A stretch of DNA of 64,000 nucleotides. Source: Citromicrobium sp. UBA3494. GTDB taxonomy: Bacteria; Pseudomonadota; Alphaproteobacteria; Sphingomonadales; Sphingomonadaceae. The notes under the pieces were generated by a model. It made no database searches. It was not told the origin of the DNA and saw only the letters and a list, made by a program, of their open reading frames with translations. Positions 17,948 through 27,037 of this stretch are shown in pieces (position 1 is the stretch's first letter; the number at the start of each line of letters is the position of its first letter). The stretch lies in NCBI GenBank assembly GCA_002377695.1, contig DFQH01000002.1:191510-255509 (forward strand), in the 5' to 3' direction. The position numbers were made by a program, and so were the translations under genes.

Positions 17948-17979
17948 ATGAGCGACCGGATTTTCAGGATGAGCGACCG
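17948..17979. repeat. Pair of 11-bp direct repeats, 21 bp apart
   Basis: ATGAGCGACCG occurs at 17948-17958 and again at 17969-17979, so the copies are 21 bp apart, about two helical turns. They lie between the end of the LytTR regulator gene and the TetR promoter region. Two same-face direct repeats at this spacing is the geometry LytTR-domain proteins use, but the sequence does not match the classical LytTR half-site. Confidence 0.45.
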
Positions 17980-17991
17980 CCCGTCATCGCG

Positions 17992-18780
17992 TCAGTCGGT
18001 CGCATAGATCTTGCCCAACCGGTCACGGAATTTCCGGCCGACAGGTACGAGCTCGCCCGATTGCATTTCCAGAACGCTGCCGCCCCAGCTGTTGCGGGTC
18101 ACCGCCCTGACCCGTTCCGCCCTGACCGCGTGAGAGCGATGAACCCTGATGAAGCAGTCGGCCGCCTCGTCTTCGAGAAAGGTCCCGATGGGGCCGCGCT
18201 GAAGGTAGCTGCGCTGTTCCCCGTGAAGCCTGACATATTCGCCTTCCGCCTCCACGCGCTCGATCTCGCCCAGATCGACCCGGATGACGTCCTTCCCCTG
18301 GCGCACCCACAAGTCGGGCATGTGCGCGCTGTCTTCCTGCAGGGCGCGCAAACTCGACAATTCGGATTGCAGCTCGGAGAGTCGGCGTTCGGCGTCGCGC
18401 GCATGAAGCGCGCTGCGCGCCCGCAGAACCGCATCGTGCAGCCGCGAAAACCTGACCGGCTTGGAAAGAAAATCGGCCGCACCGGTGTCGAAGGCCCGTG
18501 CCGCGAAGTCCGGGAAAGCCGTGACGAATACGAATAGCGGGGGCGTTTCGGCCTGGTTCTGCCTGCCCAGGGCCTCGACCACATCGAAACCGTCCAGTCG
18601 CGGCATCTCGATATCCAGAAACGCCAGATCGGGCCTGCTACGGCCAATTGCTTCCAGCGCGTCCTGCCCATTGGTCACCTGGCCCACGATCTCGATCTCT
18701 CCGACCGTGTCGAGGAGTTTGGCGAGCCGCTTGTTGGCCAGAGGCTCGTCGTCCGCGATCAGAACGCGCAACACGCTCAT
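17992..18780 (-). CDS. LytTR family response regulator
   Basis: 262-residue DNA-binding response regulator. The receiver domain (about 4-125) has the acidic pair ADDEP, the phospho-acceptor Asp in LAFLDIEMPRLDGFD, the Thr in FVTAF and the Lys in FLSKPVRF. The LytTR domain follows (about 155-260; WVRQGKDVIRVDLGEIERVE, then DCFIRVHRSHAVRAERV). It overlaps the histidine kinase gene by four bases (ATGA), so kinase and regulator are coupled. LytTR regulators often control neighbouring surface or transport functions; the TonB receptor beyond the kinase is the obvious candidate, but that is inference. Confidence 0.95.
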   Translation of the reverse strand: MSVLRVLIADDEPLANKRLAKLLDTVGEIEIVGQVTNGQDALEAIGRSRPDLAFLDIEMPRLDGFDVVEALGRQNQAETPPLFVFVTAFPDFAARAFDTGAADFLSKPVRFSRLHDAVLRARSALHARDAERRLSELQSELSSLRALQEDSAHMPDLWVRQGKDVIRVDLGEIERVEAEGEYVRLHGEQRSYLQRGPIGTFLEDEAADCFIRVHRSHAVRAERVRAVTRNSWGGSVLEMQSGELVPVGRKFRDRLGKIYATD

Positions 18781-19868
18781 GGCGCCATCCTGAGGGGAAG
18801 ACGGATGACGACCCGAAAGCCCATGGGAAGTGCCTGGGCGCTCAGCGAGGCAGCATCTTCATGGAGCGCGCGAAGACGTGCCTCGATATTGTGCAGTCCC
18901 GCGCCGTTCCGCGATGGGGCTGTCCGGGGTGATAAATCCTCGCTTCGCGTATCCTGCACTTGCAGCAGAAGGTCTCCATTGTCGGCCCGCGCTTCGATCT
19001 CGATCAGGACCCTGCCGGTGCTGCGGCCTGCCGAATGCTTGATGACGTTCTCGACCAGCGGCTGCAGGATGAGCTTGGGCACAAGGGCGTAGGCCAGCTC
19101 GGGCGGCGCTTTCACCTGCACGTCCAGACGGTCGGGGAATCTCACCTTTTCGATGGCGAGGTAACTCTCCTGCGCCTCTATTTCATCGCGCAGCGGCACC
19201 TCGTGTTCCGGGCCGGCGGCAAGCACGCGCTGGTAATATTCGGCAAGGTTTTCGACCATCCTCTCCGCTTCGTCGAGGTTCCGGTCCGACAGCAGGGAGG
19301 CAACGGAATTGAGCGCGTTGAAGAGAAAATGCGGATTGACCTGATATCGCAGCGCCTGGAGCTCGGCCTCGCGGACCAGACGGGTGATCCGGTCGAAACG
19401 GTCCTGGCGTTCGCGCAGCTTGACCGAATACTGGACGGTCAGAATGGCAATGGTGATGGCAAAGAAGAGGTGCGAGAAGCCGGTCCACATTCCGACCAGC
19501 CTCTGGAACGCGGGCTGGTCCGGGCTGAGCTCGGGGAAGACTGCCAGATTGAGGAGGGCGTAGGGGATCGGTGCGAGCCATGCCACCGCCAGAACCATCA
19601 GCCCCCTCAGCCAGATCGGCCGGTCCCAGGCGAGATCGACGAGCGCGACGACCCCCAGGCTGACGACGATCCCGGCGCCGACCGGGATCAATCGGCGCAG
19701 GGGGACCAGCTCGGCATTCGACAGGACCATGCTCCCGGCGAGGGTCAGGCTCAGATAGTGGAAAAGCCAGACCGCGAGTATGGCCGCGATCGAAGGACGC
19801 CAGATCGAATATCTGGAAGGCCCTCCCACGCTGCGGAAGGCGCTTGCGTAGTCGTTCAGGAGCATCAT
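18777..19868 (-). CDS. LytS/YehU-type sensor histidine kinase
   Basis: 363-residue membrane sensor. Four hydrophobic segments lie in the first 150 residues (about 27-47, 57-75, 85-105 and 122-145) with no large periplasmic domain. A His_kinase domain follows, with the phospho-accepting His in LRYQVNPHFLFNALNS at about 195. The ATPase domain has the N-box in PKLILQPLVENVIKHS and a late GxGLHN motif (NGAGLHNIEARLRAL). This is the standard partner type for LytTR regulators, and it overlaps its regulator gene by ATGA. It is divergent from the TonB-dependent receptor, 476 bp away. Confidence 0.93.
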   Translation of the reverse strand: MMLLNDYASAFRSVGGPSRYSIWRPSIAAILAVWLFHYLSLTLAGSMVLSNAELVPLRRLIPVGAGIVVSLGVVALVDLAWDRPIWLRGLMVLAVAWLAPIPYALLNLAVFPELSPDQPAFQRLVGMWTGFSHLFFAITIAILTVQYSVKLRERQDRFDRITRLVREAELQALRYQVNPHFLFNALNSVASLLSDRNLDEAERMVENLAEYYQRVLAAGPEHEVPLRDEIEAQESYLAIEKVRFPDRLDVQVKAPPELAYALVPKLILQPLVENVIKHSAGRSTGRVLIEIEARADNGDLLLQVQDTRSEDLSPRTAPSRNGAGLHNIEARLRALHEDAASLSAQALPMGFRVVIRLPLRMAP

Positions 19869-20344
19869 GCTTCATGATAGACCGTTTCCGGCCACTTTCA
19901 CCCGTCGTTCGTGACAGCGAGAGGGTCGCTCATCGGTTTTTGGAATGTGAAGCGGGTCCGGGCAAGCCCGGCGGCCACGCCCGCCCGGACCCGCTCTGCC
20001 ATGTCGATTGCCTGCGGCTGGCGCCCCAGCCTTGCGTCCGACCGCCTTCATGCGCGGCTGCGGGTGCAGCAGTCCGCGCCAAGGGGAGAATCCACTGCGC
20101 AACCTGTCTTCAGCTGCGGCAAGGGAAAAGGCATTATGAAGAGATCGCATGGTTAACTGCTCAATATGTTTACAAGCGTGTGAAGCTGCGACCTAAATTG
20201 CGTAAACCTCAATAGTAAGTCATGTAAAAATACTGTGCTGTTGTGATCACATGGCGTCCTTTTGGGCGCATGCATTCATTATGTCCTTGGCTTTCAAGAA
20301 ATTGCGAAGCCAATGAGCGGCTTCTCAATTTCAGGGAGGCACTA
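19869..20344. other. Long intergenic region between the sensor kinase and the TonB receptor
   Basis: 476 bp with no convincing gene. It holds a perfect 12-bp inverted repeat (GCGGGTCCGGGC at 19952-19963, complement at 19983-19994) with a 19-base loop and no T-run. The last 200 bases are clearly AT-richer, with GTTTAC (20168-20173) and GTAAAC (20202-20207) as dispersed inverted arms, and a self-complementary TGTGATCACA at 20242-20251. These are plausible control elements for the receptor gene. A 123-codon frame across the region looks spurious. Confidence 0.6.
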
Positions 20345-23300
20345 ATGAATACGCTTTTGAGAACGCTGCTCGTGGGCAGCTCTTTGACGGTGATGGCCGG
20401 GCTCGCCGCTCCTGCCCTCGCGCAGGAGGTGCCGGACGCAAGCGCATCGCAGGATGAGGATGTGCAGGAAGAGGCTGCACCGACGAACGAGATCGTCGTC
20501 ACCGGTTCGCGCGTGCGTCGTGAAACCTACAACACCAACGCGCCGGTCGACGTGGTCACCCGCGAGGAAACGGTCCTTGCCGGCACTGCCTCGGTGGCGG
20601 ATGCTCTCCAGGACAGCACGCTGGCCTCTGGCAGTGCGCAGCTGAACGAAGCCTATCTCGGCTTCGTGTCGCCCGGCGGGGCCGCTGCCAACAGCATCGG
20701 TCTGCGTGGCCTTGGCCCCCAGCGGACCCTCGTCCTGCTGAACGGTCGGCGGCTCTCGCCTGCAGGCGTAGGCCCCGAACTAATCGCCGCCGATCTCAAC
20801 GTGCTCCCCAATGCCATCCTCCAGCGTATCGAGGTGCTGCGCGAGGGCGCGTCCTCGATCTACGGATCGGACGCCATTGCCGGGGTGGTCAACCTGATTA
20901 CCGACGAGGTCGATGGCGTGACCGTCGATTTCTACACCAACCAGCCGGTCGAGCATGGGGGCGGCGGGCGAACCTACCGCGCCTCGGTCACCGGGGGGAC
21001 CGTTTTCGACGGTGGCTACATCACCGGGTCGTTCGAATATCGTGAACAGACCCCGCTCAAGGTGCGCGACCGCGAGGAATTCCGTTGTCCGACAGATCTT
21101 CTGACGGACCCGGATACGGGCGAGCCGGTCGGCCAGCGGGTGCCGGGCAGTGACGAACTTCGCTGTTTTCCCTTCGATTCCGGCGGTATCGCGCAGAATT
21201 ACCTGCTGGTCGCCGATACCGGGATCAATCGGTATTCCTATCGCGATGGCGACATAACCCAGCCCTATCTGGTCAATGATCTCGACATTCGCCCGCTGGC
21301 CAGCAGGCGCCAGCTCGATGTCGATGTAACGTCGGCCCTGCGGACATTCACCGGTTTCCTGAGTGCCGGGGTGGATGTGGGCGCGCTGGGCAATGCCGAA
21401 ATCTATGGCGAAGCGCTGGTCACCCGGCGGGAATCGCAGCAGAACGACATCGCGCAGATCAACTACAACGCCGATACAATTGGTTTCGAGGTCGGCCCGC
21501 GCGCTGCCGCGACCAGTATTACCGGGCTTCCGGTCGTGGCCTACCCCTTCGCGCCGACGGCACTGGATACGGGCGGGACGCAAATCCTCCGGCCCTTCAT
21601 CGTCCCGCCGATCGTCGATCGCAGCCAGGAGGTGAATTACTATCGCGGCGTGGCCGGTATCCGGGGCGATCTGGGCTTCGGCAATTTCCGCTATGATGCC
21701 TCGGTGGTCTATTCGCTGACCGACAGCACCTCCACCGTCGAAGGGATCGACGCGCGCAAGTTCCGCAATGCGGTAACCGCCGTGATCGCCCCGGACGGCA
21801 CGCCCGACCAGTTCGTGACGGTCGCCGGCCCGGGTACGGTGGGCGCAGGCAACCGGTACACCTGCGCGGCGAACGTCGCCGGTGGCAACTACCTGCCCGG
21901 CGCCAATTGCGTGCTGTTCAACTTCGCGGATCCGGCGGTGCTTGCAGGCGATATTCCGCAGGCCTCGCTCAACTATCTCTACGAGGACGTTGTCGGCGAG
22001 ACGAGCTTCGAGCAGATTACCGGCCAGCTGATCCTCGACGGCACGCTGCTCGATCTGCCGGCAGGCCCGGTCAATATCGCGCTGGGTGCCGAGTTCCGGA
22101 GGGATTCGATCGACGACAATCCTTCCGAGATCGCGCAGTCGGGCAACCTCTACAACTTCACGTCGTCCGGCCGGACGAAGGGCAGTGACGAGGTCATCGA
22201 AGCCTTCGGCGAAGCCAGCATACCCATCCTGGCGGACAAGCCCTTCTTCCGTGAGCTGACCCTCGATGTGTCAGCCAGGATCACGGATTACGAATCCTAC
22301 GGTTCGGACTTCACCTATCGTGTGGGCGGCACCTGGGCTCCGACGGACTTCCTGCGCTTCAGGGGGAGCTACGGCACCGCCTATCGTGCACCGAACCTGT
22401 ACGAGCAGTTCGTCGCCGACCAGACCGGGTTCTATCCCGCCAGCTTCGACCCGTGCGACGAGTTCGCTTCGGTGTTCGATCCGTCCTCCAACCGCTATCA
22501 GAACTGCCTTGCGGATCTCGAGCCCATTCTCGGTACCGCAGGCGCGCTTAACTTCACTGCGACCGGTGGGCCGCAGGTGATCACGCAGGGCGGGCGCGAC
22601 GTTCTGGAGGCGGAAACCTCGACCTCGTGGGGGCTGGGCGCGATCCTGACGCTCCCCGCGGTCGGGTTCAGCCTGACTGCCGACTATTTCAACATCGAGG
22701 TCAATGGTCAGGTCGATCTGCTGAACTCCGGCATTCTCAGTCGGTGCTTCAACTCGGACGACTTCCGGAGCGGCAACGAATTCTGCGAGTTCATCGAAGC
22801 GCGCGATGATGGGCAGGGCAACCTGACCAGCTTCCGCAATCCGTACCTCAACATCGCGTCGCAGAAGGTGGAAGGCATCGACTTCTCCGCCCGCCAGTCG
22901 ATGGCGCTGCTGGGCGGGCAGTTCACGGCCGATCTGCGGGCAACCCGCATGCTGACCCAGGAACTGCAATCCTTCGAAGGCGATGAGCCGGTCAACTACA
23001 ACGGCCGCCTCGCCTTCCAGTCGTCGCTGGGCGGACCGAAGTGGGTCGGCGATGCGGACCTGCGCTTCTCTTTCGGAGACATCACGTTCCGTTACGGACT
23101 GCAGTATGTCGGCCCGATGGACGGCAACGAGTTCGTCGAGGAAGGGCTGCTCGCGGCTCCTGTCGTGGACGGCGATCCTGTCGACTTCGACCTGCTGGCC
23201 GAGGAGTATTTCGAACACGATATCTCTGTCCAGTTCCGCATTCAGGATCTGGGTCAGCTGACCCTCGGCGTGAACAACGTGTTCAACAATAAACCGTCGG

Positions 23301-23407
23301 TCATCAGTTCGGCTGGCGGTTTTCCGAGGATCGGAAACTACTTCAACTATAGTGGATACGACATCATCGGGCGCTCGTTCTTCCTGAACATGACCCGGTC
23401 ATTCTGA
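20345..23407 (+). CDS. TonB-dependent outer-membrane receptor
   Basis: 1020-residue receptor. A signal peptide (about 1-27, ending AAPALAQ) is followed by an acidic linker, a TonB-box-like NEIVVTGSR and a plug domain (about 50-200) with LRGLGPQRTLVLLNGRRLSP and EVLREGASSIYGSDAIAGVV. A large 22-strand-type barrel follows, ending in aromatic Phe (FFLNMTRSF). There is no N-terminal STN domain, so no FecR-type signalling is expected. The ATG at 20345 has a GGGAGG ribosome binding site. Size and type resemble the many nutrient receptors of Sphingomonadales; the substrate is unknown. Regulation by the adjacent LytS/LytTR pair is possible. Confidence 0.95.
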   Translation: MNTLLRTLLVGSSLTVMAGLAAPALAQEVPDASASQDEDVQEEAAPTNEIVVTGSRVRRETYNTNAPVDVVTREETVLAGTASVADALQDSTLASGSAQLNEAYLGFVSPGGAAANSIGLRGLGPQRTLVLLNGRRLSPAGVGPELIAADLNVLPNAILQRIEVLREGASSIYGSDAIAGVVNLITDEVDGVTVDFYTNQPVEHGGGGRTYRASVTGGTVFDGGYITGSFEYREQTPLKVRDREEFRCPTDLLTDPDTGEPVGQRVPGSDELRCFPFDSGGIAQNYLLVADTGINRYSYRDGDITQPYLVNDLDIRPLASRRQLDVDVTSALRTFTGFLSAGVDVGALGNAEIYGEALVTRRESQQNDIAQINYNADTIGFEVGPRAAATSITGLPVVAYPFAPTALDTGGTQILRPFIVPPIVDRSQEVNYYRGVAGIRGDLGFGNFRYDASVVYSLTDSTSTVEGIDARKFRNAVTAVIAPDGTPDQFVTVAGPGTVGAGNRYTCAANVAGGNYLPGANCVLFNFADPAVLAGDIPQASLNYLYEDVVGETSFEQITGQLILDGTLLDLPAGPVNIALGAEFRRDSIDDNPSEIAQSGNLYNFTSSGRTKGSDEVIEAFGEASIPILADKPFFRELTLDVSARITDYESYGSDFTYRVGGTWAPTDFLRFRGSYGTAYRAPNLYEQFVADQTGFYPASFDPCDEFASVFDPSSNRYQNCLADLEPILGTAGALNFTATGGPQVITQGGRDVLEAETSTSWGLGAILTLPAVGFSLTADYFNIEVNGQVDLLNSGILSRCFNSDDFRSGNEFCEFIEARDDGQGNLTSFRNPYLNIASQKVEGIDFSARQSMALLGGQFTADLRATRMLTQELQSFEGDEPVNYNGRLAFQSSLGGPKWVGDADLRFSFGDITFRYGLQYVGPMDGNEFVEEGLLAAPVVDGDPVDFDLLAEEYFEHDISVQFRIQDLGQLTLGVNNVFNNKPSVISSAGGFPRIGNYFNYSGYDIIGRSFFLNMTRSF

Positions 23408-23425
23408 ACCCTCTCCCCAAGAGGC

Positions 23426-23457
23426 GGCGGGGTGCCATCCGGCACCCCGTCGTTTTT
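23426..23457 (+). terminator. Rho-independent terminator of the TonB receptor gene
   Basis: GGGGTGCC (23429-23436) pairs with GGCACCCC (23441-23448) around a four-base loop, extended by three more pairs including one wobble, and is followed by TTTTT at 23453-23457. It starts 19 bases after the receptor stop. Confidence 0.88.
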
Positions 23458-23533
23458 CCTGTCCGGAACTCCCTCGCTGCGCCAGCCAGGGTCTCGCGCG
23501 CTGTTACGCCGGTAGCGCAAGTCCCCGCCACCC

Positions 23534-24319
23534 TCAGGCCGGTTCGCGGCGCATGCTGTCGATCTTCCGGGCGACCATTTCGACAAACCCGCGCACCGAG
23601 TCAGGATCGAAGGTGGCAGGCGCCCAACCTTCGCGGACTTCGAGAGCTCGGGCGACCAATGCGTCTCGCGAATGACGCCGCAGCCACCAGTGCCCGCCCT
23701 CGGTCTTGGAGAGAATTCGCCCCGTTTCGGCGGCATGAAGAGAGCGTGCGGCATTGAGGATGGCATTCACGCGCGTCCTGTCGTCCGAGCGCTCCTCCAC
23801 CTGGCGCAAATGCCATCCCAGTTCTTCGACCAGCGCGGCGAGCAACAGACGCCGGGACACCGATCCGAACGCCTCGTTGGCGGGCTTCCCGCTGAGCGTG
23901 ATGCCCGCATCGCGGCACAGCACAATATCGATCAGCATGTCATTCGCCGTTCCGGGCGGCTCGCACGCGGATTCCAGGCCCGGACCGGTCGAGAGCGCGA
24001 ATGCGAACGGCAAGTCCAGCCGCGCGGTTTGCGCTGCTTCGGCCGGAAAGAGAACGACCTCCAGACCCTGCGCCGGAACGGCAAGGACAGGATGCGAAAG
24101 CCGGGATGAGAGGTCCTCGCGGGTGGCCCTGTCCAGATCGCCATCGACGATCCCGAGCAGATCAATATCGCTGCGGTGTGGTGCGAAGTCGCCCTGCACC
24201 GCGGATCCGCACAGGTACAAACCCAGCAGTCTGTCGCCAAGCACATCGTGGAAAGACCGCGTGGCTGCGAGTAGATATTCTCTAATCCCTGGCGGGATGT
24301 CGGAGCCGGATGACGTCAT
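23534..24319 (-). CDS. AadA-like nucleotidyltransferase
   Basis: 261-residue protein with the nucleotidyltransferase signature GSAVQGDFAPHRSDIDLL (about 38-55), giving the Gly-Ser and the Asp-x-Asp metal site. A later Glu in LEVVLFP matches the catalytic base region, and a helical C-terminal half contains GKPANEAF and LNAARSLHAAETGRILSKTE. This is the ANT(3'')/AadA (DUF4111-like) architecture, whose known members adenylylate streptomycin and spectinomycin. The resident, high-GC context and divergence mean the substrate should not be assumed. There is no integron or transposon next to it. Confidence 0.82.
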   Translation of the reverse strand: MTSSGSDIPPGIREYLLAATRSFHDVLGDRLLGLYLCGSAVQGDFAPHRSDIDLLGIVDGDLDRATREDLSSRLSHPVLAVPAQGLEVVLFPAEAAQTARLDLPFAFALSTGPGLESACEPPGTANDMLIDIVLCRDAGITLSGKPANEAFGSVSRRLLLAALVEELGWHLRQVEERSDDRTRVNAILNAARSLHAAETGRILSKTEGGHWWLRRHSRDALVARALEVREGWAPATFDPDSVRGFVEMVARKIDSMRREPA

Positions 24320-24352
24320 GACCTTTGCGCCGTTCTTGCCTGTGGCGGGCCC

Positions 24353-25066
24353 TCATCGCCTGCGGAACCGGAAGTACCACACCTCGTGGCCCATCTGTTC
24401 GCGCGCCTTCTTCTCGTAGCGGGTCTCGCACCAGCCAGAAGGGCGCTGCTGGAAGCTCTTCGGGCCTTCCACCTGCCATTCGAACGGGCCGTTCGCGGGA
24501 TCGGTAAAGCGGCGCATCACCATCAGCGCATGGCGCAGGTAGACCGGGTGATCCGTGCCGAAACGAAATTCGCCGCCCGGCTTCAGCTTGTCCGCGATCA
24601 TCCGCACCGGCCCGTCGTTCATCATTCGCCGCTTGGCATGGCGCGCCTTGGGCCAGGGGTCGGGGTGCAGCAGGTAGGCCATGGTGAGCGCGCCGTCGGG
24701 CACGCGCGACAGCACGTTCAGCGCATCGCCCGCGTGCAGCCGGATATTGGCGAGCCGCTGTTCCTCCACATGGGTCAGCGCCTGGGCCACGCCGTTGAGG
24801 AAGGGCTCGGCACCGATGAAGCCGTGATTGGGCAGCAGGTCTGCGCGATAGGCCAGATGCTCGCCCCCGCCGAAGCCGATCTCGAAATGCAGCGGGCAGT
24901 CCTCGCCGAACAGCCGCTCGGCGGTGATCGGGCCTTCCTCGGGCACGGAAATCTTCGGCAGCAGGCCGTCGACCAGCGCCTGCTGGCGCGCGCGCAGCGG
25001 CTTGCCGACGCTGCGACCGTACAGCCGGCTGAGAGTGGTGGGATCGCCTTCCTTGTGCGCTGTCAT
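24353..25066 (-). CDS. trmB: tRNA (guanine46-N7)-methyltransferase
   Basis: 237-residue SAM-dependent enzyme that methylates G46 in the variable loop of tRNA. It shows the SAM motif EIGFGGGEHLAYRA at about 77-90, FIGAEPFLNGV, the catalytic HPDPWPKARHAKRRM at about 133-147, and the late GTDHPVYLRHAL motif. The N-terminal RLYGRSVGKPLRARQQ is typical of sphingomonad TrmB. It lies 19 bases downstream of the SLC13 transporter on the same strand, so they may share a transcript. Confidence 0.95.
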   Translation of the reverse strand: MTAHKEGDPTTLSRLYGRSVGKPLRARQQALVDGLLPKISVPEEGPITAERLFGEDCPLHFEIGFGGGEHLAYRADLLPNHGFIGAEPFLNGVAQALTHVEEQRLANIRLHAGDALNVLSRVPDGALTMAYLLHPDPWPKARHAKRRMMNDGPVRMIADKLKPGGEFRFGTDHPVYLRHALMVMRRFTDPANGPFEWQVEGPKSFQQRPSGWCETRYEKKAREQMGHEVWYFRFRRR

Positions 25067-25085
25067 GCGCAGGGCCGCTAGCGGC

Positions 25086-26882
25086 TCAGCCGAAGTAAAT
25101 CCAGATGGCGACGGACACCGCCAGCCCGACCACGATATTCATGGGCAGACCGATCTTCACGAAATCGGAGAAGCGATAGTTCGCCGCGCCATAGACCAGC
25201 GTGTTGGTCTGGTAGCCGATGGGCGTTGCGAAGCTGGCGCTGGCGCCGAACATCACCGCCACGATCAGCGGGCGCGCATCAAGCCCGGCGGCATCCGCCA
25301 GCCCGATGGCAAGCGGCGTCATGATGACGGCGATGGCGTTGTTGGTGATCGCCTCTGTCAGCGTGCTGGTGACGGCGTAGACCAGCAGGATCAGCACCAG
25401 CAGCGAACCCGCGCCCAGCAGCGGCTGGATCGTGTCGACGATCAGTTCGATGGTCCCCGCATTGTCGAGCCCCGTGCCGAAGGCGAGCATGCCGAAGATC
25501 AGCACCAGCGTGCTGCCGTCGAGGCTCGCCCAGGCATCGCTTGGCTCGATGCAGCGGGTGGCCAGCACCAGCGCGACGCCGCCGACCGCCAGCGCTTCGA
25601 TCGGCAGGCCGAACACCGCCGCGCCGATGACCACCGCCGCCAGCGTGGCAATCGCGATCGGGGCCTTGGTCCGGCGGAAGGACTGCGCCGTGGTCAAGCC
25701 GACATTGGTCAGCTGGACGTTGCCCTGCAGCGCCTGCGCCGCGTCGGGCCCCGCCGCGATCAGCAGCCGGTCGCCCGCGCGCACGCGCGTCTCGCCCAGC
25801 GAGGGCCCGGGCAGGTGATGCGGGCGCGCAAGGCCAAGCACGCGGACCCGCAGGCGCGAGAGCAGCGGAATCTCCTTCAGCCGCTGGCCGACCACCGGGT
25901 GCGTGGCGGAAACCACCGCCTCGATCACGCGCAGGTCGGTGGGGCGCTTGTCGCGCGCGGTCTCGACACCGCCGCCCAATCCGACGAGGCCGGTGCGGAA
26001 ATCGGGCGCCTCGGCGAGCGAGGTGATTTCTTCGGGACTGGCGCTGACGATCAGCTGGTCGTCCGCTGCCAGTTGGAAATCGTCCAGATCCCTTCGGTAG
26101 AGGTCGGTTCCGCGCTGGACTGCGACAATCCGGACGCCGGGACGCCGCCCGATATTGCTCTCCGCCAGCGTCTTGCCGACATATTTGCTCGTCTCCATCA
26201 GGGTCAGATGCGTGAGATAGATGTCGCTCTCGCGCGTTTCGTCGCCCATGCGCGGGCCGCGATCGGGTAGCAGCAGCGGGCCCAGGATCAGCAGCACGAC
26301 AAGCCCCGCGATCGTGCCGACGAAGCCGACCGCCGTGATCTCGAAGATGCCGAAAGCCTCCTGCCCAGCCTCCTGGGCAACGCCATCGACCAGCAGGTTG
26401 GTCGAGGTGCCGATCAGCGTCATCGTGCCGCCCAGGATGCACAGGTAGGATAGCGGGATCAGCAACCGCGTCGCGCCCACCTTCAGGACCTGGGCCAGTT
26501 TCTTGACCACCGGGATCATCACGATGACGACCGGCGTGTTGTTCATGAAGGCCGACGCCGCGATCGTGCCCAGGCCGATCTCGGCGGTGGCAAGCCGGGG
26601 GCTCTGCGTGGTGCGGCGAATGACCCAGCCGGACACTTCCTCCAGCGCGCCGGTCCGCAGCAATGCGCCCGACAGGATGAACATCGCCGCGATGGTGATC
26701 GGCGCCGGGTTGGCGAAGGTGCCCAGCATCTCCTTGGGCGACAGATAGCCGAAAGCGAGCATCACGGCGCCCGAGACGACCGCGATGACCACCGGAGGCC
26801 GCCGTTCCAGCAGGAAGGCGACGAAGGTGAGAGCCAGCAGCGCCAGCCCGATCAGGGCCGAATAGTCGGAAAGGAACGCCAT
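25086..26882 (-). CDS. SLC13/DASS-type anion permease with two TrkA-C domains
   Basis: About 598-residue inner-membrane transporter. The N-terminal half has six or so hydrophobic segments, including TIAASAFMNNTPVVIVMIP, the SNT-like motif region. Two RCK_C/TrkA-C regulatory domains lie in the middle (about 205-380; one runs ESNIGRRPGVRIVAVQRG). A second membrane half ends with EAITNNAIAVIMTPLAIGL and FATPIGYQTNTLVYGAANY. Family members carry sulfate, citrate or dicarboxylates; the substrate is not predictable. The ATG at 26882 is preferred to an in-frame GTG at 26894; neither has a strong ribosome binding site. Confidence 0.92.
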   Translation of the reverse strand: MAFLSDYSALIGLALLALTFVAFLLERRPPVVIAVVSGAVMLAFGYLSPKEMLGTFANPAPITIAAMFILSGALLRTGALEEVSGWVIRRTTQSPRLATAEIGLGTIAASAFMNNTPVVIVMIPVVKKLAQVLKVGATRLLIPLSYLCILGGTMTLIGTSTNLLVDGVAQEAGQEAFGIFEITAVGFVGTIAGLVVLLILGPLLLPDRGPRMGDETRESDIYLTHLTLMETSKYVGKTLAESNIGRRPGVRIVAVQRGTDLYRRDLDDFQLAADDQLIVSASPEEITSLAEAPDFRTGLVGLGGGVETARDKRPTDLRVIEAVVSATHPVVGQRLKEIPLLSRLRVRVLGLARPHHLPGPSLGETRVRAGDRLLIAAGPDAAQALQGNVQLTNVGLTTAQSFRRTKAPIAIATLAAVVIGAAVFGLPIEALAVGGVALVLATRCIEPSDAWASLDGSTLVLIFGMLAFGTGLDNAGTIELIVDTIQPLLGAGSLLVLILLVYAVTSTLTEAITNNAIAVIMTPLAIGLADAAGLDARPLIVAVMFGASASFATPIGYQTNTLVYGAANYRFSDFVKIGLPMNIVVGLAVSVAIWIYFG

Positions 26883-27037
26883 GGGGCCCTGCACAAGCGT
26901 GGGTGATCGCTAGCAAATGCGCAGACGCGAACCGGGTTTCCAAGCGAAATCGGATGGCGCCAGGAAAAGCATTTCTTCTGCGCGCCCGATGGGCGGGGGG
27001 TGTCGCAGTCAGGCGGTTCGCGTTAGGCGCCATTCGC

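Noticed and set aside
19844..20215. 123-codon frame in the gap between the sensor kinase and the TonB receptor
   Set aside because: It starts inside the kinase gene, has no ribosome binding site, shows no domain and runs into the AT-rich control region.
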